This document shows, in pieces, positions 33,193 through 41,741 of a stretch of DNA of 64,000 nt. The stretch's first letter is position 1; the number at the start of each line of letters is the position of its first letter. A program made the translations under genes and the position numbers. Source of the DNA: Streptomyces violens (lineage in GTDB: Bacteria; Actinomycetota; Actinomycetes; Streptomycetales; Streptomycetaceae); the NCBI RefSeq assembly GCF_000717745.1, contig NZ_JOBH01000001.1:434001-498000 (forward strand), read 5' to 3'. The notes under the pieces were generated by a model. That model was not told the DNA's origin. It made no database searches and saw only the letters and a list, made by a program, of their open reading frames with translations.

Positions 33193-34875
33193 GTGACCGA
33201 CCCCGCCTCCCCCGACCTGTCCTCGCAGGACCCCGACTGGTGGCGGCAGGCCGTCATCTACCAGGTCTATCCGCGCAGCTTCGCCGACAGCGACGGCGAC
33301 GGCATCGGTGACCTGCCCGGCATCACGAGCCGGCTGACCCATCTGGCCTCGCTCGGCGTGGACGCGCTGTGGCTGAGCCCCTTCTACCCCTCGGAGCTGG
33401 CCGACGGCGGGTACGACGTGGCCGACTTCCGGGACGTCGACCCGCGGCTGGGCACGCTCGCCGACTTCGACGCGATGGTCACCGAGGCGCACCGGCTGGG
33501 CCTGAAGATCCTGGTGGACCTGGTGCCCAACCACACCTCCGACCAGCACGTCTGGTTCCAGGAGGCACTGGCGTCGCCGCCCGGCTCGGCGGCCCGCGCA
33601 CGGTATGTCTTCCGCGACGGGCGCGGCGAGCACGGCGAGCTGCCGCCCTCGGACTGGGTCTCCCGGTTCGGCGGCAGCGCCTGGCGGCGGGTGCCGGACG
33701 GCCAGTGGTACCTCCATCTCTTCGCGCCCGAGCAGCCGGACCTGGACTGGAGCAACGAGGAGGTGCGCGAGGACTTCCGGCGCACGCTGCGCTTCTGGTC
33801 CGACCGCGGGGTGGACGGCTTCCGCATCGACGTGGCGCACGGGCTGGCCAAGGACCTCGCCGAGCCGCTGCGGGACATGGGCGAGAACCAGTTCAAGGGC
33901 GACCACGACCTGCTGCCGGACGGCACCCATCCGCACTGGGACCGGGACGAGGTGCACGAGATCTACCGGGACTGGCGCGTCATCATGGACTCCTACACGC
34001 CGCCGCGGATGGCGGTCGCCGAGGCATGGGTGAAGAACTCCCGGCGGGTGCTGTACACCCGGCCCGACGAGCTGGGGCAGGCGTTCAACTTCGAGTATCT
34101 GCAGGCCGAGTGGTCGGCCGCCGCGCTGCGCAAGGTGATCACCGAGTCGCTGGCCACCGCGGCCGCCGCGGGCGCCTCGGCGACCTGGGTGCTCTCCAAC
34201 CACGACGTGATCCGGCACGCCTCCCGGCTCGCGCTGCCGCCGGGCACCGACACCGACGCCTGGCTGCTGTCCGGCGGCGCCCGGCCGGCCGAGGACCGGG
34301 CGCTGGGGCTGCGCCGGGCGCGCGCCGCGACGCTGCTGATGCTGGCGCTGCCCGGCTCCTCGTACCTCTACCAGGGCGAAGAGCTGGGCCTGCCGGAGGT
34401 GGCCGACCTACCGGCCGGGGCGCTGCAGGACCCGGTGTGGGAGCAGACGGGCCACACCCGCAAGGGGCGGGACGGCTGCCGGGTGCCGCTGCCGTGGACC
34501 CGGGAGGGCTCCTCGTACGGCTTCGGGCCCGGCGGTGCCTGGCTGCCGCAGCCTCCCTCCTTCGGGGAGCTGTCGGTCGCGGCGCAGCACGGCGAGAAGG
34601 ACTCGACGCTGGAGCTGTACCGGTCGGCGCTGCGGCTCCGCCGCGAGCTGCAGGGCGACGAGTCGCTGGAGTGGCTCTCGGCTCCGGACGAGGCGACGGA
34701 GGACGGCGCCGCGGGGATCGTGCACTTCGCCCGGTCGACCGGCTGGCGCTGCCTGACGAACCTGTCGGGGCGGGCGGTGGCGCTGCCGTCCGGTGAACTA
34801 CTTCTGGCCAGCAGTTCCTTGACGGACCGACAGCTTCCTCCCGATACCACAGTCTGGCTGCGCGACGGTAACTGA
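33193..34875 (+). CDS. GH13 alpha-glucosidase
   Basis: A 560-residue cytoplasmic glycoside hydrolase of family 13 (oligo-1,6-glucosidase/alpha-glucosidase group). N-terminal WWRQAVIYQVYPRSFADSDG, region I DLVPNHTS, region II GFRIDVAHG with nucleophile D213, region III VAEAWV with acid/base E277, and region IV SNHDVIR with D338 are all intact. No signal peptide is seen, so it hydrolyses imported maltose, isomaltose or similar to glucose inside the cell. GTG at 33193 is chosen for the AAGGAG five bases upstream. ATG at 33142 overlaps the permease stop (ATGA) and would add 17 residues; either is possible. It is the last gene of the operon before a strong terminator. Confidence 0.92.
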   Translation: MTDPASPDLSSQDPDWWRQAVIYQVYPRSFADSDGDGIGDLPGITSRLTHLASLGVDALWLSPFYPSELADGGYDVADFRDVDPRLGTLADFDAMVTEAHRLGLKILVDLVPNHTSDQHVWFQEALASPPGSAARARYVFRDGRGEHGELPPSDWVSRFGGSAWRRVPDGQWYLHLFAPEQPDLDWSNEEVREDFRRTLRFWSDRGVDGFRIDVAHGLAKDLAEPLRDMGENQFKGDHDLLPDGTHPHWDRDEVHEIYRDWRVIMDSYTPPRMAVAEAWVKNSRRVLYTRPDELGQAFNFEYLQAEWSAAALRKVITESLATAAAAGASATWVLSNHDVIRHASRLALPPGTDTDAWLLSGGARPAEDRALGLRRARAATLLMLALPGSSYLYQGEELGLPEVADLPAGALQDPVWEQTGHTRKGRDGCRVPLPWTREGSSYGFGPGGAWLPQPPSFGELSVAAQHGEKDSTLELYRSALRLRRELQGDESLEWLSAPDEATEDGAAGIVHFARSTGWRCLTNLSGRAVALPSGELLLASSSLTDRQLPPDTTVWLRDGN

Positions 34876-34891
34876 CGGGGCGGCAGGTCGG

Positions 34892-34931
34892 CGGGCCGGG
34901 GCGGCCGGGAGGGCCTCCCCCGGCCCGTTTT
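34892..34931 (+). terminator. Intrinsic terminator of the alpha-glucoside operon
   Basis: A 10-bp stem cgggccgggg / ccccggcccg (34892-34901 with 34918-34927) followed by TTTT. The loop itself can pair partly. Confidence 0.92.
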
Positions 34932-34954
34932 CGTGCGCTTACCGGCAATTAGCC

Positions 34955-34974
34955 TGACGTAACGCTGCACGTCA
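34955..34974. promoter_or_regulatory. Inverted repeat upstream of the terpene operon
   Basis: tgacgt and acgtca separated by 8 bp form a 20-bp dyad about 60 bp upstream of the candidate terpene-operon promoter. It is a candidate operator with unknown binder. Confidence 0.4.
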
Positions 34975-35015
34975 ATGCCCCTTTCGAGGGTTACCGTCCA
35001 GTGCGCGCGCCCCAG

Positions 35016-35045
35016 TTGAGGCGAGAATTCCGGTTCGTGTATGAC
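35016..35045 (+). promoter_or_regulatory. Possible promoter of the terpene operon
   Basis: TTGAGG (35016-35021), 18-bp spacer and TATGAC (35040-35045) resemble a sigma70 promoter. A second dyad-like stretch (gttgttcctgatcaac, about 35072-35087) follows. The leader would be about 135 nt. GGAG at 35176-35179 is the ribosome site. The rest of 34975-35186 shows no gene. Confidence 0.35.
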
Positions 35046-35186
35046 GCTGGTCACGTGATGAGCATTTATGGGTTGTTCCTGATCAACTAGGGGCAGACCC
35101 TGACCGCACTCGCGTGCAGGTCCCCACACCCCCCTGGCCGGTTGCTGCATCTCGGCACCGGCCGGTTTCACAACCGGAGATGATTC

Positions 35187-36092
35187 ATGGACAACGACCT
35201 CGTCGTCGAAGACGCCACGGCCATCGGCTTCGACGAGGCACAAGTTCCCCTGTATTACTCACGGAAGACCGCGGACATCCTGCATAAGTACGGCCCCGGG
35301 CCGCGCGTCCACTTCCACATGGGCATGTTCGAGGCTGACGCGACGCCGAACACCACCGTGTCCCAGCGGGTCATACGCCGCCGCATCCTGGAGTCCCAGG
35401 AGGCCGTCCTGAACCACGCGGCGAAGTCCTGGGGCGTGCCCGCCGCGCCGCCCCGCGACCTCCTCGACATCGGCTGCGGCGTCGGCGGCGGCTCGATCTA
35501 CTGGGCGCAGGAGTACGGCGCCCACGTCAAAGGCCTGACCGTCACCGGCGAACACGTCCCCATCATGCGGGACTTCGTACGGCAGGCAGGCGTCCAGGAC
35601 CGGGTCACCGCGGCGCTCGGCGACATCCACGACCTGCGCGAGCAGCGTGCCTACGACGCGGCCGTGGCCATCGAGTCCTCCGGGTACATGGACCGCGAGC
35701 GGCTGTTCTCCGTCGTGGCCAAGGCGCTGCGCCCGGGCGGCTGGTTCGGCATCCAGGAGCACTTCGTCTGCCGCCCGGAGTGGACCGAGTTCATCGACGG
35801 GTACTACAAGACCCGGCTGGGCACCCTCACCGAGTACATCAACGCGGCCCGCGCCGCCGGCTTCGAGCTGGAGCAGGACGAGGACATCACCGACCGCGTC
35901 GCGGAGTTCTGGGTGCAGTCCATGGCGTGGACCACCGCGGAGCTGGAGACCGCCGAGCGCACCGGCATCCCCTCCCCCATCCGCCGCGAGCGCCTGATGG
36001 AGTCCGAGCGCACGCACGGCAAGCTCTTCCGGATCTGGCGGGACCACGCCGTCGAGACCCGTCTGCTCCTCTTCCGTCTCGGAGATCGCTGA
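35187..36092 (+). CDS. Prenyl-diphosphate-type SAM methyltransferase (GPP/FPP methyltransferase-like)
   Basis: A 301-residue methyltransferase. The N-terminal segment [20 protein letters not shown] with HFHMGMFE is the lid/substrate region of small-molecule C- and O-methyltransferases; motif [13 protein letters not shown] lies at 92-103, followed by a post-I acidic loop and [12 protein letters not shown]. It sits one base upstream of a terpene synthase gene, the arrangement of GPP 2-C-methyltransferase with 2-methylisoborneol synthase and of SodC-like FPP methyltransferases with C16 terpene synthases. Sequence details (no LYHHHYG motif of the 2-MIB enzyme) make a direct 2-MIB role less likely. 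The substrate, GPP or FPP, is inference from synteny. Confidence 0.8.
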   Translation: MDNDLVVEDATAIGFDEAQVPLYYSRKTADILHKYGPGPRVHFHMGMFEADATPNTTVSQRVIRRRILESQEAVLNHAAKSWGVPAAPPRDLLDIGCGVGGGSIYWAQEYGAHVKGLTVTGEHVPIMRDFVRQAGVQDRVTAALGDIHDLREQRAYDAAVAIESSGYMDRERLFSVVAKALRPGGWFGIQEHFVCRPEWTEFIDGYYKTRLGTLTEYINAARAAGFELEQDEDITDRVAEFWVQSMAWTTAELETAERTGIPSPIRRERLMESERTHGKLFRIWRDHAVETRLLLFRLGDR

Positions 36093-36093
36093 C

Positions 36094-37212
36094 ATGAGCA
36101 CAACCAGCATCACGGCCGACCGCGGCCGTCCGTCGGCCATCGGCTGGCAGCTGCCGCCGTTCTACTGCCCCATCGAGCGCCGTACGGACCTGCACGCGCA
36201 GGCGGAGCTGCTGGAGAAGCAGGCCGTCGAGTGGATCGACGACTACGGCCTGTACCCCGACCCCACCGAGCGGGCGTGGGGACTGGCCACCCACAGCGCG
36301 GAGTTCACCAGCCGGATCATCCCGCGCGGCGCCGAGGACGCCATGCTGCTCTTCATCCAGTGGAACTACTGGGCGAACGCGGTGGACGACTGGCACGACG
36401 ACGGCGACAACGCCACCGGTACCGCGAAGATCGCCGACCACAGTGCCCGGCTGATCCGCGCCCTGGAGTACCCCGGCTCCGCCATGCTCCCCTCCAACCC
36501 GCTCACCTGGGCCCTGGAGGACCTGGTCGCCCGGACCCGGACGCTGCTTGGCCCGTACCGGCTCAAGCGCTTCATGGACGGCACCCGCGACTGGCTCTTC
36601 GGAGCGGGCTGGCAGACCGCCAACGCCGAGCGTGGCATCATGCCCGCGCTGAACGACTTCGCGGCCATGACCGTCTCGACCAACGGGACGCGCTTCACGC
36701 TCGCCTGGTGCGACGCCGCCAACGGCATCGACGTACCGCCGGAGGTGCTGTACTCGGCGCCCGTGCAGGCTTTCACGGACGCGGCCGGGTTCGTCGTCAG
36801 CAGCGACAACGACCTCTTCTCGTACGCCAAGGAGGACCACCTCGACCAGCCGGAGCAGAACCTGGTCAACGTCATCGCGCACGAGAAGGGCATCACCCCG
36901 CTGGAGGCCGTGCCGTACGCGGTCGGCATCCGGGACCGGGTGATGACGCTGTTCCTGCGGCTGCGCGAGCAGTTGGCAAAGGACGCGGACCCGATGCTGG
37001 CGCGCTACCTCGAATCGCTCAGCGACTATGTGTCCGGCTGCATCATCTGGCAGAACAACGCGCCCCGCTACGCCAGCCCGCGCAACCGCAACCCGCTGCC
37101 CGTGCCCGGCGCCTCGTACCACGTCACCTACCGGGACACCCCCACTGACCCGGCCACGACGCCGCCCGCCATCCCGTCGATCACGTGGTGGTGGGACCAG
37201 CTGCGCGGCTGA
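36094..37212 (+). CDS. Class I terpene synthase
   Basis: A 372-residue single-domain terpene cyclase. The aspartate-rich metal motif DDWHDDGD is at 98-105, the NSE triad NDLFSYAKE at 239-247 (N239, S243, E247), and a C-terminal RY pair (WQNNAPRYAS) completes the diphosphate-sensing site, so the enzyme should be active with Mg2+ and a linear prenyl diphosphate. It lacks the long Pro-rich N-terminus usual in 2-methylisoborneol synthases. Co-translation with the adjacent methyltransferase (one-base gap) suggests a methylated substrate and a non-canonical C11 or C16 product. The 3' end faces the conservon P450 across a bidirectional hairpin. Confidence 0.92.
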   Translation: MSTTSITADRGRPSAIGWQLPPFYCPIERRTDLHAQAELLEKQAVEWIDDYGLYPDPTERAWGLATHSAEFTSRIIPRGAEDAMLLFIQWNYWANAVDDWHDDGDNATGTAKIADHSARLIRALEYPGSAMLPSNPLTWALEDLVARTRTLLGPYRLKRFMDGTRDWLFGAGWQTANAERGIMPALNDFAAMTVSTNGTRFTLAWCDAANGIDVPPEVLYSAPVQAFTDAAGFVVSSDNDLFSYAKEDHLDQPEQNLVNVIAHEKGITPLEAVPYAVGIRDRVMTLFLRLREQLAKDADPMLARYLESLSDYVSGCIIWQNNAPRYASPRNRNPLPVPGASYHVTYRDTPTDPATTPPAIPSITWWWDQLRG

Positions 37213-37286
37213 TCCCGCGCGCACGGCAAGTCTCCGGTGTACCTCGGCCGTACGCCGGGAGGACGAGCCATGAAACGGAAAGCGAC

Positions 37287-37321
37287 GAGCCGGCCGTACG
37301 GGTGCTCCGTACGGCCGGCTC
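37287..37321. terminator. Bidirectional hairpin between terpene operon and conservon
   Basis: Perfect 15-bp stem gagccggccgtacgg / ccgtacggccggctc with 5-nt loop (gtgct). No T-run follows on either side. It lies between the convergent terpene synthase and P450 stops and can end both transcripts. Confidence 0.8.
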
Positions 37322-37357
37322 TCGTGCGCCGTGCCCCAGTAACCGGTCGGTGGCCGC

Positions 37358-38764
37358 TCAGTGGCCGCCGAACAGCCGGGCGAAGAAGCCGCGCTGCGGA
37401 CGGTCACCGGCCGGTGCGGGGGCGGCCGACCGGGCGGGCGCGGCCGCGGCCGGCATCGGCTCCGAACGGCGCTGCGCCGGCAGCACCGTGCCCGCGCCGG
37501 ACGCCTTGCCGCCGCCCGCCGGGCGCGGCGTGAAGGCCACCGGCAGCTCGACCAAGTGCCGGGACATCAGCGAGGAGACGTACCGCAGGTCCTCGGCCCC
37601 GACCGCGAGCCGGATGTCCGGCAGGCGGTTGAGCAGCGTGTCGATGCCGGTGTCGGCGATGGCGCGGCCGACGTCCTGGCCCGGGCACTCGTGCGGGCCG
37701 CCGCTGAACGCGAGGTGCGAGCGGTTGCCGTGCACGGGCGTGGTGAGGTCGGGCCGGATCTCGGGGTCGACGTTGCCGGCCGCGAGGCCCAGCAGGAGCA
37801 GGTCGCCCGACTTGATGTCGCGGCCGCCGAGCGTGGTGTCGCCGGTGGCCCAGCGGCCCAGGATCGTGGTGAGCGGCGGCTCGTCCCACAGCACCTGCTC
37901 CAACGCATCCGGCAGCGTCATATGGCCGCCCGAGAGGCTGGCGCGGAAGCGGCGGTCGGTGAGGACCATCTTCAGCGTGTTCGCGATCAGGTTCGAGGTG
38001 GTCTCGAACGCGGCGATCAGGACCAGCCGCAGGTGCTGGACGATCTCCTCGTCGGAGAGCTGCGAGCGGTGCTCGATCAGCCAGGTGGCGAGGTCGTGCC
38101 CGGACTGCGCGCGGCGCTTGGCCACCAGCTCCCGCAGCGCCGTCATGACGTACTCGTTGCTGGCCACCGCGGTCTCGGTGCCCTTGATCATGTCGCGGGC
38201 CGCGTCGACGAGCCGGGGCCCGTACGACTCGGGCATGCCCACCAGCTGCGTCATCACCAGCATCGGCAGATGCTCGGCGAACCGGGAGACCAGGTCGGCC
38301 TGGCCCGCGCCCGCGAACTCGTCGATGAGCTGGCCGGCGAAGCGGGTGACGTACCGGCGGATGCCGCGCCGGTCGAAGCGCGCCAGCGACTCGGTGACGG
38401 CGTTGCGCAGCCGCTCGTGGTCGGCGCCGTCGACGAAGTTGCACACCGGCTGCCAGGCGGTGACCGGGGTCAGCGGGTGGTCGGCCGGCACCTGTCCCGT
38501 ACGCAGCGCGCTCCAGCGGCGGGAGTCCCGCGAGAAGCGGGAGGGCGTGCGGGCCACGTCCAGGTTCTCGCGGTGGCCGAGCACCAGCCACGCCGGCAGG
38601 TCGCCCTGGAGCAGTACCGGCGCGACCGTGCCGTGCTCGGCGCGCAGCTTCTCGTACAGGCCCGTCGGGTCGGCCTCGGCCTCGGGACCGTACAGCCGGC
38701 GCACGCCGTCGGGACCCAGGCCGTGCGCGGGGCACCCGGGCGGCGGAGTGGGGGGCGTGGTCAC
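37358..38764 (-). CDS. Conservon-associated cytochrome P450, CYP157-like
   Basis: A 468-residue P450. The heme ligand is C360 in FSGGPHECPGQ, and the I-helix is AAFETTSN with the acid-threonine pair. The K-helix motif is EQVLW (E289-W293) instead of ExxR; loss of this otherwise near-universal arginine is the hallmark of the Streptomyces CYP157 family (EQSLW in CYP157C1). The C-terminus carries an extra stretch of about 65 residues, Ala/Pro-rich and ending RGFFARLFGGH. GTG at 38764 overlaps the cvnD stop (GTGA), so it is part of the conservon like RarE/CvnE. The substrate is unknown; the convergent terpene operon offers a possible one. Confidence 0.9.
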   Translation of the reverse strand: MTTPPTPPPGCPAHGLGPDGVRRLYGPEAEADPTGLYEKLRAEHGTVAPVLLQGDLPAWLVLGHRENLDVARTPSRFSRDSRRWSALRTGQVPADHPLTPVTAWQPVCNFVDGADHERLRNAVTESLARFDRRGIRRYVTRFAGQLIDEFAGAGQADLVSRFAEHLPMLVMTQLVGMPESYGPRLVDAARDMIKGTETAVASNEYVMTALRELVAKRRAQSGHDLATWLIEHRSQLSDEEIVQHLRLVLIAAFETTSNLIANTLKMVLTDRRFRASLSGGHMTLPDALEQVLWDEPPLTTILGRWATGDTTLGGRDIKSGDLLLLGLAAGNVDPEIRPDLTTPVHGNRSHLAFSGGPHECPGQDVGRAIADTGIDTLLNRLPDIRLAVGAEDLRYVSSLMSRHLVELPVAFTPRPAGGGKASGAGTVLPAQRRSEPMPAAAAPARSAAPAPAGDRPQRGFFARLFGGH

Positions 38765-39441
38765 GATGCCTCCGAGGTGACGGCGAGGTGGTGCAGGTAG
38801 TGCATGAGCGTCATCAGGACATCCCGGCTGGACGTGCGCAGCCGGGCGTCGCAGTCCACGATCGGGACCTCCGGGGGGAGGTCGAGCGCTTCGCGGAGCT
38901 CCTCGACGTCGTGCTTGGGCGCCTCCGGGAAGGAGTTGATCGCGACGACGAAGGGCACGCCGCGCTCCTCCAGACGGCCGATGACGTCGAAGCTGACCTC
39001 CAGGCGGCGGGTGTCGACCAGGACGACCGCGCCCAGCGCGCCGTCGAACAGGCCGTTCCACAGGAACCAGAAGCGCTGCTGGCCGGGCGTGCCGAAGAGG
39101 TAGAGCACCAGCTCCTCGTTGAGGCTGATGCGCCCGAAGTCCATCGCGACGGTCGTGGAGGTCTTGCGCTCGATGCCCAGGGTGTCGTCGACGCCGACGC
39201 CGGCCTGGGTCATCGTCTCCTCGGTGGTCAGCGGGCGGATCTCGCTGACCGCGCCCACCAGGGTCGTCTTGCCGACCCCGAAGCCGCCCACGATCACCAC
39301 CTTGACCGCGGCGGTGGCCGAGTCCGGCAGCGCGTCCTCGCTCCGCGGCCCGGCGACCGGTTCCGCGGCGAGCGCCTGCCCTGCCACGGGCTGCTCGGCG
39401 AGCGCCTGCCCGGCGGCCGGGTCAGAGCTGTTGAAGTCCAT
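38761..39441 (-). CDS. cvnD: CvnD, conservon Ras-like GTP-binding protein
   Basis: A 226-residue small GTPase-like protein. An N-terminal low-complexity part (two AGQALA units) is followed by P-loop GGFGVGKTT (about 53-61), a switch region ERKTSTTVAMDFGR and switch II FGTPGQQRF. The G4 position reads NSFP instead of NKxD, so guanine specificity is not evident. Conservon GTPases associate with the CvnA kinase-like protein at the membrane and respond to the CvnB roadblock subunit. ATG at 39441 lies 20 bases inside the end of cvnC. Confidence 0.93.
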   Translation of the reverse strand: MDFNSSDPAAGQALAEQPVAGQALAAEPVAGPRSEDALPDSATAAVKVVIVGGFGVGKTTLVGAVSEIRPLTTEETMTQAGVGVDDTLGIERKTSTTVAMDFGRISLNEELVLYLFGTPGQQRFWFLWNGLFDGALGAVVLVDTRRLEVSFDVIGRLEERGVPFVVAINSFPEAPKHDVEELREALDLPPEVPIVDCDARLRTSSRDVLMTLMHYLHHLAVTSEAS

Positions 39442-39784
39442 GGATCACCGCCTCGATAAGGGAACGGTCCGGAAGTTCTGCGGGCGGTACGGGCGCGCGC
39501 GCCACGACCCGCCCGTCGGCCAGCAGGTCACCCAGGAGCACGGTGACCACGCTGACCGGTAGCTTCAGGTAGGCGGAGAGCTCCGCCACCGACAGCGGGG
39601 AGTGGCACAGCCGCATGATCGCGGCGTGCTCGGGCTGGATGCCCGGTCGCGGGGCGGCCTTGGCCACGATCAGCGTGACCAGGTCGAGGGAGAAGGTCTG
39701 TGCGGCGGCGCCGGAGCGCCCGCCGGTGATCACGTAGAGCCGTTCGGGGCTCTCGTCCTCCCAATCCTGGCCCGCTCCGCTCAC
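39422..39784 (-). CDS. cvnC: CvnC, DUF742 conservon protein
   Basis: A 120-residue DUF742 protein. RLYVITGGRSGA, LIVAKAAPRPGIQPEHAAI, a winged-helix-like SVAELSAYLKLPVSVVTVLL and the C-terminal ELPDRSLIEAVIHGLQQL match the family. The GTG start (39784) overlaps the cvnB stop as GTGA. It acts in the membrane-bound conservon complex and may have DNA-binding-like or scaffold function. Confidence 0.92.
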   Translation of the reverse strand: MSGAGQDWEDESPERLYVITGGRSGAAAQTFSLDLVTLIVAKAAPRPGIQPEHAAIMRLCHSPLSVAELSAYLKLPVSVVTVLLGDLLADGRVVARAPVPPAELPDRSLIEAVIHGLQQL

Positions 39785-40188
39785 GCGGCCGATCCCTCGC
39801 CGCGCGGCGGGCTGCTGAGGTGCTCGCCGATCCGGGCCACCAGGTCGCGCATCTTCATTCCGATCAGTCCGGCGTCCACGCCCTCGTCGGCCAGCACCGC
39901 GAGGTAGGCGCCCGCACCGGCCGCCATCAAGTAGAAGAAGCCGCCGTCCAGTTCGATGACGACCATGCGCATCTTGCCGTCGCTGTGCGGGAATTCGGCG
40001 GACACCGCGCCGGCCAGGGACTGCAGCCCCGCGCAGGCGGCGGCCAGCCGGTCGGCGGTGTCGGTGTCCGTGCCGTACTGGGCCATCCGCAGGCCGTCCG
40101 AGGACAGCACGACGACGTTGCGGGTCTGCGGGACGCTCTCCGCCAGGTCCTTGAGCATCCAGTCCATGTTGGCCCGGTGCTGAATCAT
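39781..40188 (-). CDS. cvnB: CvnB, roadblock/LC7-domain conservon protein
   Basis: A 135-residue roadblock/LC7 protein: MLKDLAESVPQTRNVVVLSS, DGLRMAQYG, then the central MRMVVIELDGGFFYLMAAG strand pair and an amphipathic C-terminal helix. Such proteins act as GTPase-activating or scaffolding partners of the adjacent Ras-like CvnD. ATG at 40188 overlaps the cvnA stop (ATGA). Confidence 0.94.
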   Translation of the reverse strand: MIQHRANMDWMLKDLAESVPQTRNVVVLSSDGLRMAQYGTDTDTADRLAAACAGLQSLAGAVSAEFPHSDGKMRMVVIELDGGFFYLMAAGAGAYLAVLADEGVDAGLIGMKMRDLVARIGEHLSSPPRGEGSAA

Positions 40189-41741
40189 GGCAACTCACTC
40201 TTTTCCGACGACTCGTCACTCTTCGGCCCGGCGGCCCCGCCCGATTCTCCGGAGAGACCGCTCTGGAAGGCGGCCAGCCACATGCCGGGCTGCACCTCGG
40301 GGGCGGGCTCCGACGCGGAGGACCGGTGGTCTGCGGTGTCGGGGGCGGTGGGCGCCTGCGGCGCGGGCTGGGCCGGCGCGGTGGCGCGGGACTTGCGGCG
40401 CCGCTGGGGCAGCCCGTTCGCGGTCCGTCCGGTCACCACCGGCACGTCGTCCTGGGTGTCCTCGGGCCGGGGCAGCGCCGCGGGCGCCGAGGGCACGGGG
40501 CCGGTGGCCGGGCGCCGCGCCGCCGGGTGCTCGGTGCGCTCGCTCAGCGGCCCGGAGGAGGCGCCGATGCCGTGCGCCCGGCCGGTGGCGGGCGCGGTGG
40601 TGATCAGGTCCTGCGGCACGATGAGGACGGCGCGCACGCCGCCGTACGCCGAGGTGCGCAGCGACACCTGGAAGTTGTACGCCTGGGCCAGCCGGCCGAC
40701 GACCGCGAGGCCGAGCCGCGGGGTCTCCCCCAGGTCGTTGACGTCGATGCCCTCCTGGGCCTGCTGGAGCATCCGCTCGGCCCGCTTGCGGGCCTCCTCG
40801 CTCATGCTGACGCCGCCGTCCTCGATCTCGACGGCGATGCCGGACTGCACCTCGACCGCGGTGAGGTGGACGCGGGTCTGCGGCGGGGAGTAGCGGGTGG
40901 CGTTGTCCAGCAGCTCGGCGAGCGCGTGGATGAGCGGTTCGACGGCCGTGCCGACGACCGCGACCTCCGAGACGGAGTGCAGCTCGACGCGCTGGTAGTC
41001 GATGATCCGGGACATCGCGCCGCGCAGCACGCTGAACAGCGGGACGGCGCGGCTCCACTGGCGGCCGGGGCGGGCGCCGCCCAGTACGGCGATGGAGTCG
41101 GCGAGGCGGCCGATCAGCGCGGTGCCGTGGTCCAGCCGGAGCAGGTCGCCGAAGACCTCGTGGTTCTGGCCGTGCCGGTCCTCCATGCCGCGCAGTTCCT
41201 GCGCCTGCTGGTGGACGATGGCCTGGACGCGGCGGGCGATGTTCACGAACGCGCGCTGGGCGGACTCGCGCAGGTCCTCCTCGGCGACGACCGCGTCCAG
41301 GACGGAGCGCAGCACCGCCTCGTGGGCCGCGGCGAATTCGGGGGTCAGACCGGACTCGCGGGCCTCCTGGGCCAGCCGTTCCGTCATCGAGGCGAGCACG
41401 TCCTCGGGGAACTCGTCCTGACCGAGCCGGGTGACGACCTCGGGCAGCAGCCCTTCGGCGAGCCGTACGGTCGCGGCCTCTTGGCGGGCCAGCACCGCGG
41501 CCTGCGCGTCGGAGCTGCGGCGCAGCGCCGTCAGCGCCCGGCCGCGGCGGGCGACCTCGGCGGAGAGCAGCGCCACTGCGACGGTGGCGACGCCGCCCGT
41601 CCACAGGACCGGCGTCAGCGCGGCGGAGGGGACCAGGACGGCGGCGACGACCGCGGCGATCACGGTGAGTGCCGCCGGCAGTATCCACCCGAGCGCCGAA
41701 GCGGGTCGCAGCCCTCCGGGCGACGATCCTTCTCGAACCAT
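40185..41741 (-). CDS. cvnA: CvnA, conservon sensor histidine-kinase-like protein
   Basis: A 518-residue membrane protein. Two spans (about 16-36 and 44-60) and a helical region lead to a DHp-like segment and a GHKL ATPase domain: ELLDNATRYSPPQT (N box), EIEDGGVSMSEEA (G1), LGLAVVGRLAQAY (G2). The N-terminus is short, with little extracytoplasmic sensor. The C-terminal 110 residues are Pro/Ala-rich. ATG at 41741 has GAGGG six bases upstream; earlier in-frame starts lack one. In conservons CvnA is thought to behave as a receptor-like component for the CvnB-CvnD G-protein unit rather than a two-component kinase, since no response regulator is linked. Confidence 0.92.
   Translation of the reverse strand: MVREGSSPGGLRPASALGWILPAALTVIAAVVAAVLVPSAALTPVLWTGGVATVAVALLSAEVARRGRALTALRRSSDAQAAVLARQEAATVRLAEGLLPEVVTRLGQDEFPEDVLASMTERLAQEARESGLTPEFAAAHEAVLRSVLDAVVAEEDLRESAQRAFVNIARRVQAIVHQQAQELRGMEDRHGQNHEVFGDLLRLDHGTALIGRLADSIAVLGGARPGRQWSRAVPLFSVLRGAMSRIIDYQRVELHSVSEVAVVGTAVEPLIHALAELLDNATRYSPPQTRVHLTAVEVQSGIAVEIEDGGVSMSEEARKRAERMLQQAQEGIDVNDLGETPRLGLAVVGRLAQAYNFQVSLRTSAYGGVRAVLIVPQDLITTAPATGRAHGIGASSGPLSERTEHPAARRPATGPVPSAPAALPRPEDTQDDVPVVTGRTANGLPQRRRKSRATAPAQPAPQAPTAPDTADHRSSASEPAPEVQPGMWLAAFQSGLSGESGGAAGPKSDESSEKSELP

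Noticed and set aside
35187-37212. Direct assignment as the 2-methylisoborneol operon
   Set aside because: The cyclic-nucleotide-binding partner gene is missing, the synthase lacks the Pro-rich N-terminus and the methyltransferase lacks motifs I associate with the 2-MIB enzyme, so only the broader class is claimed.
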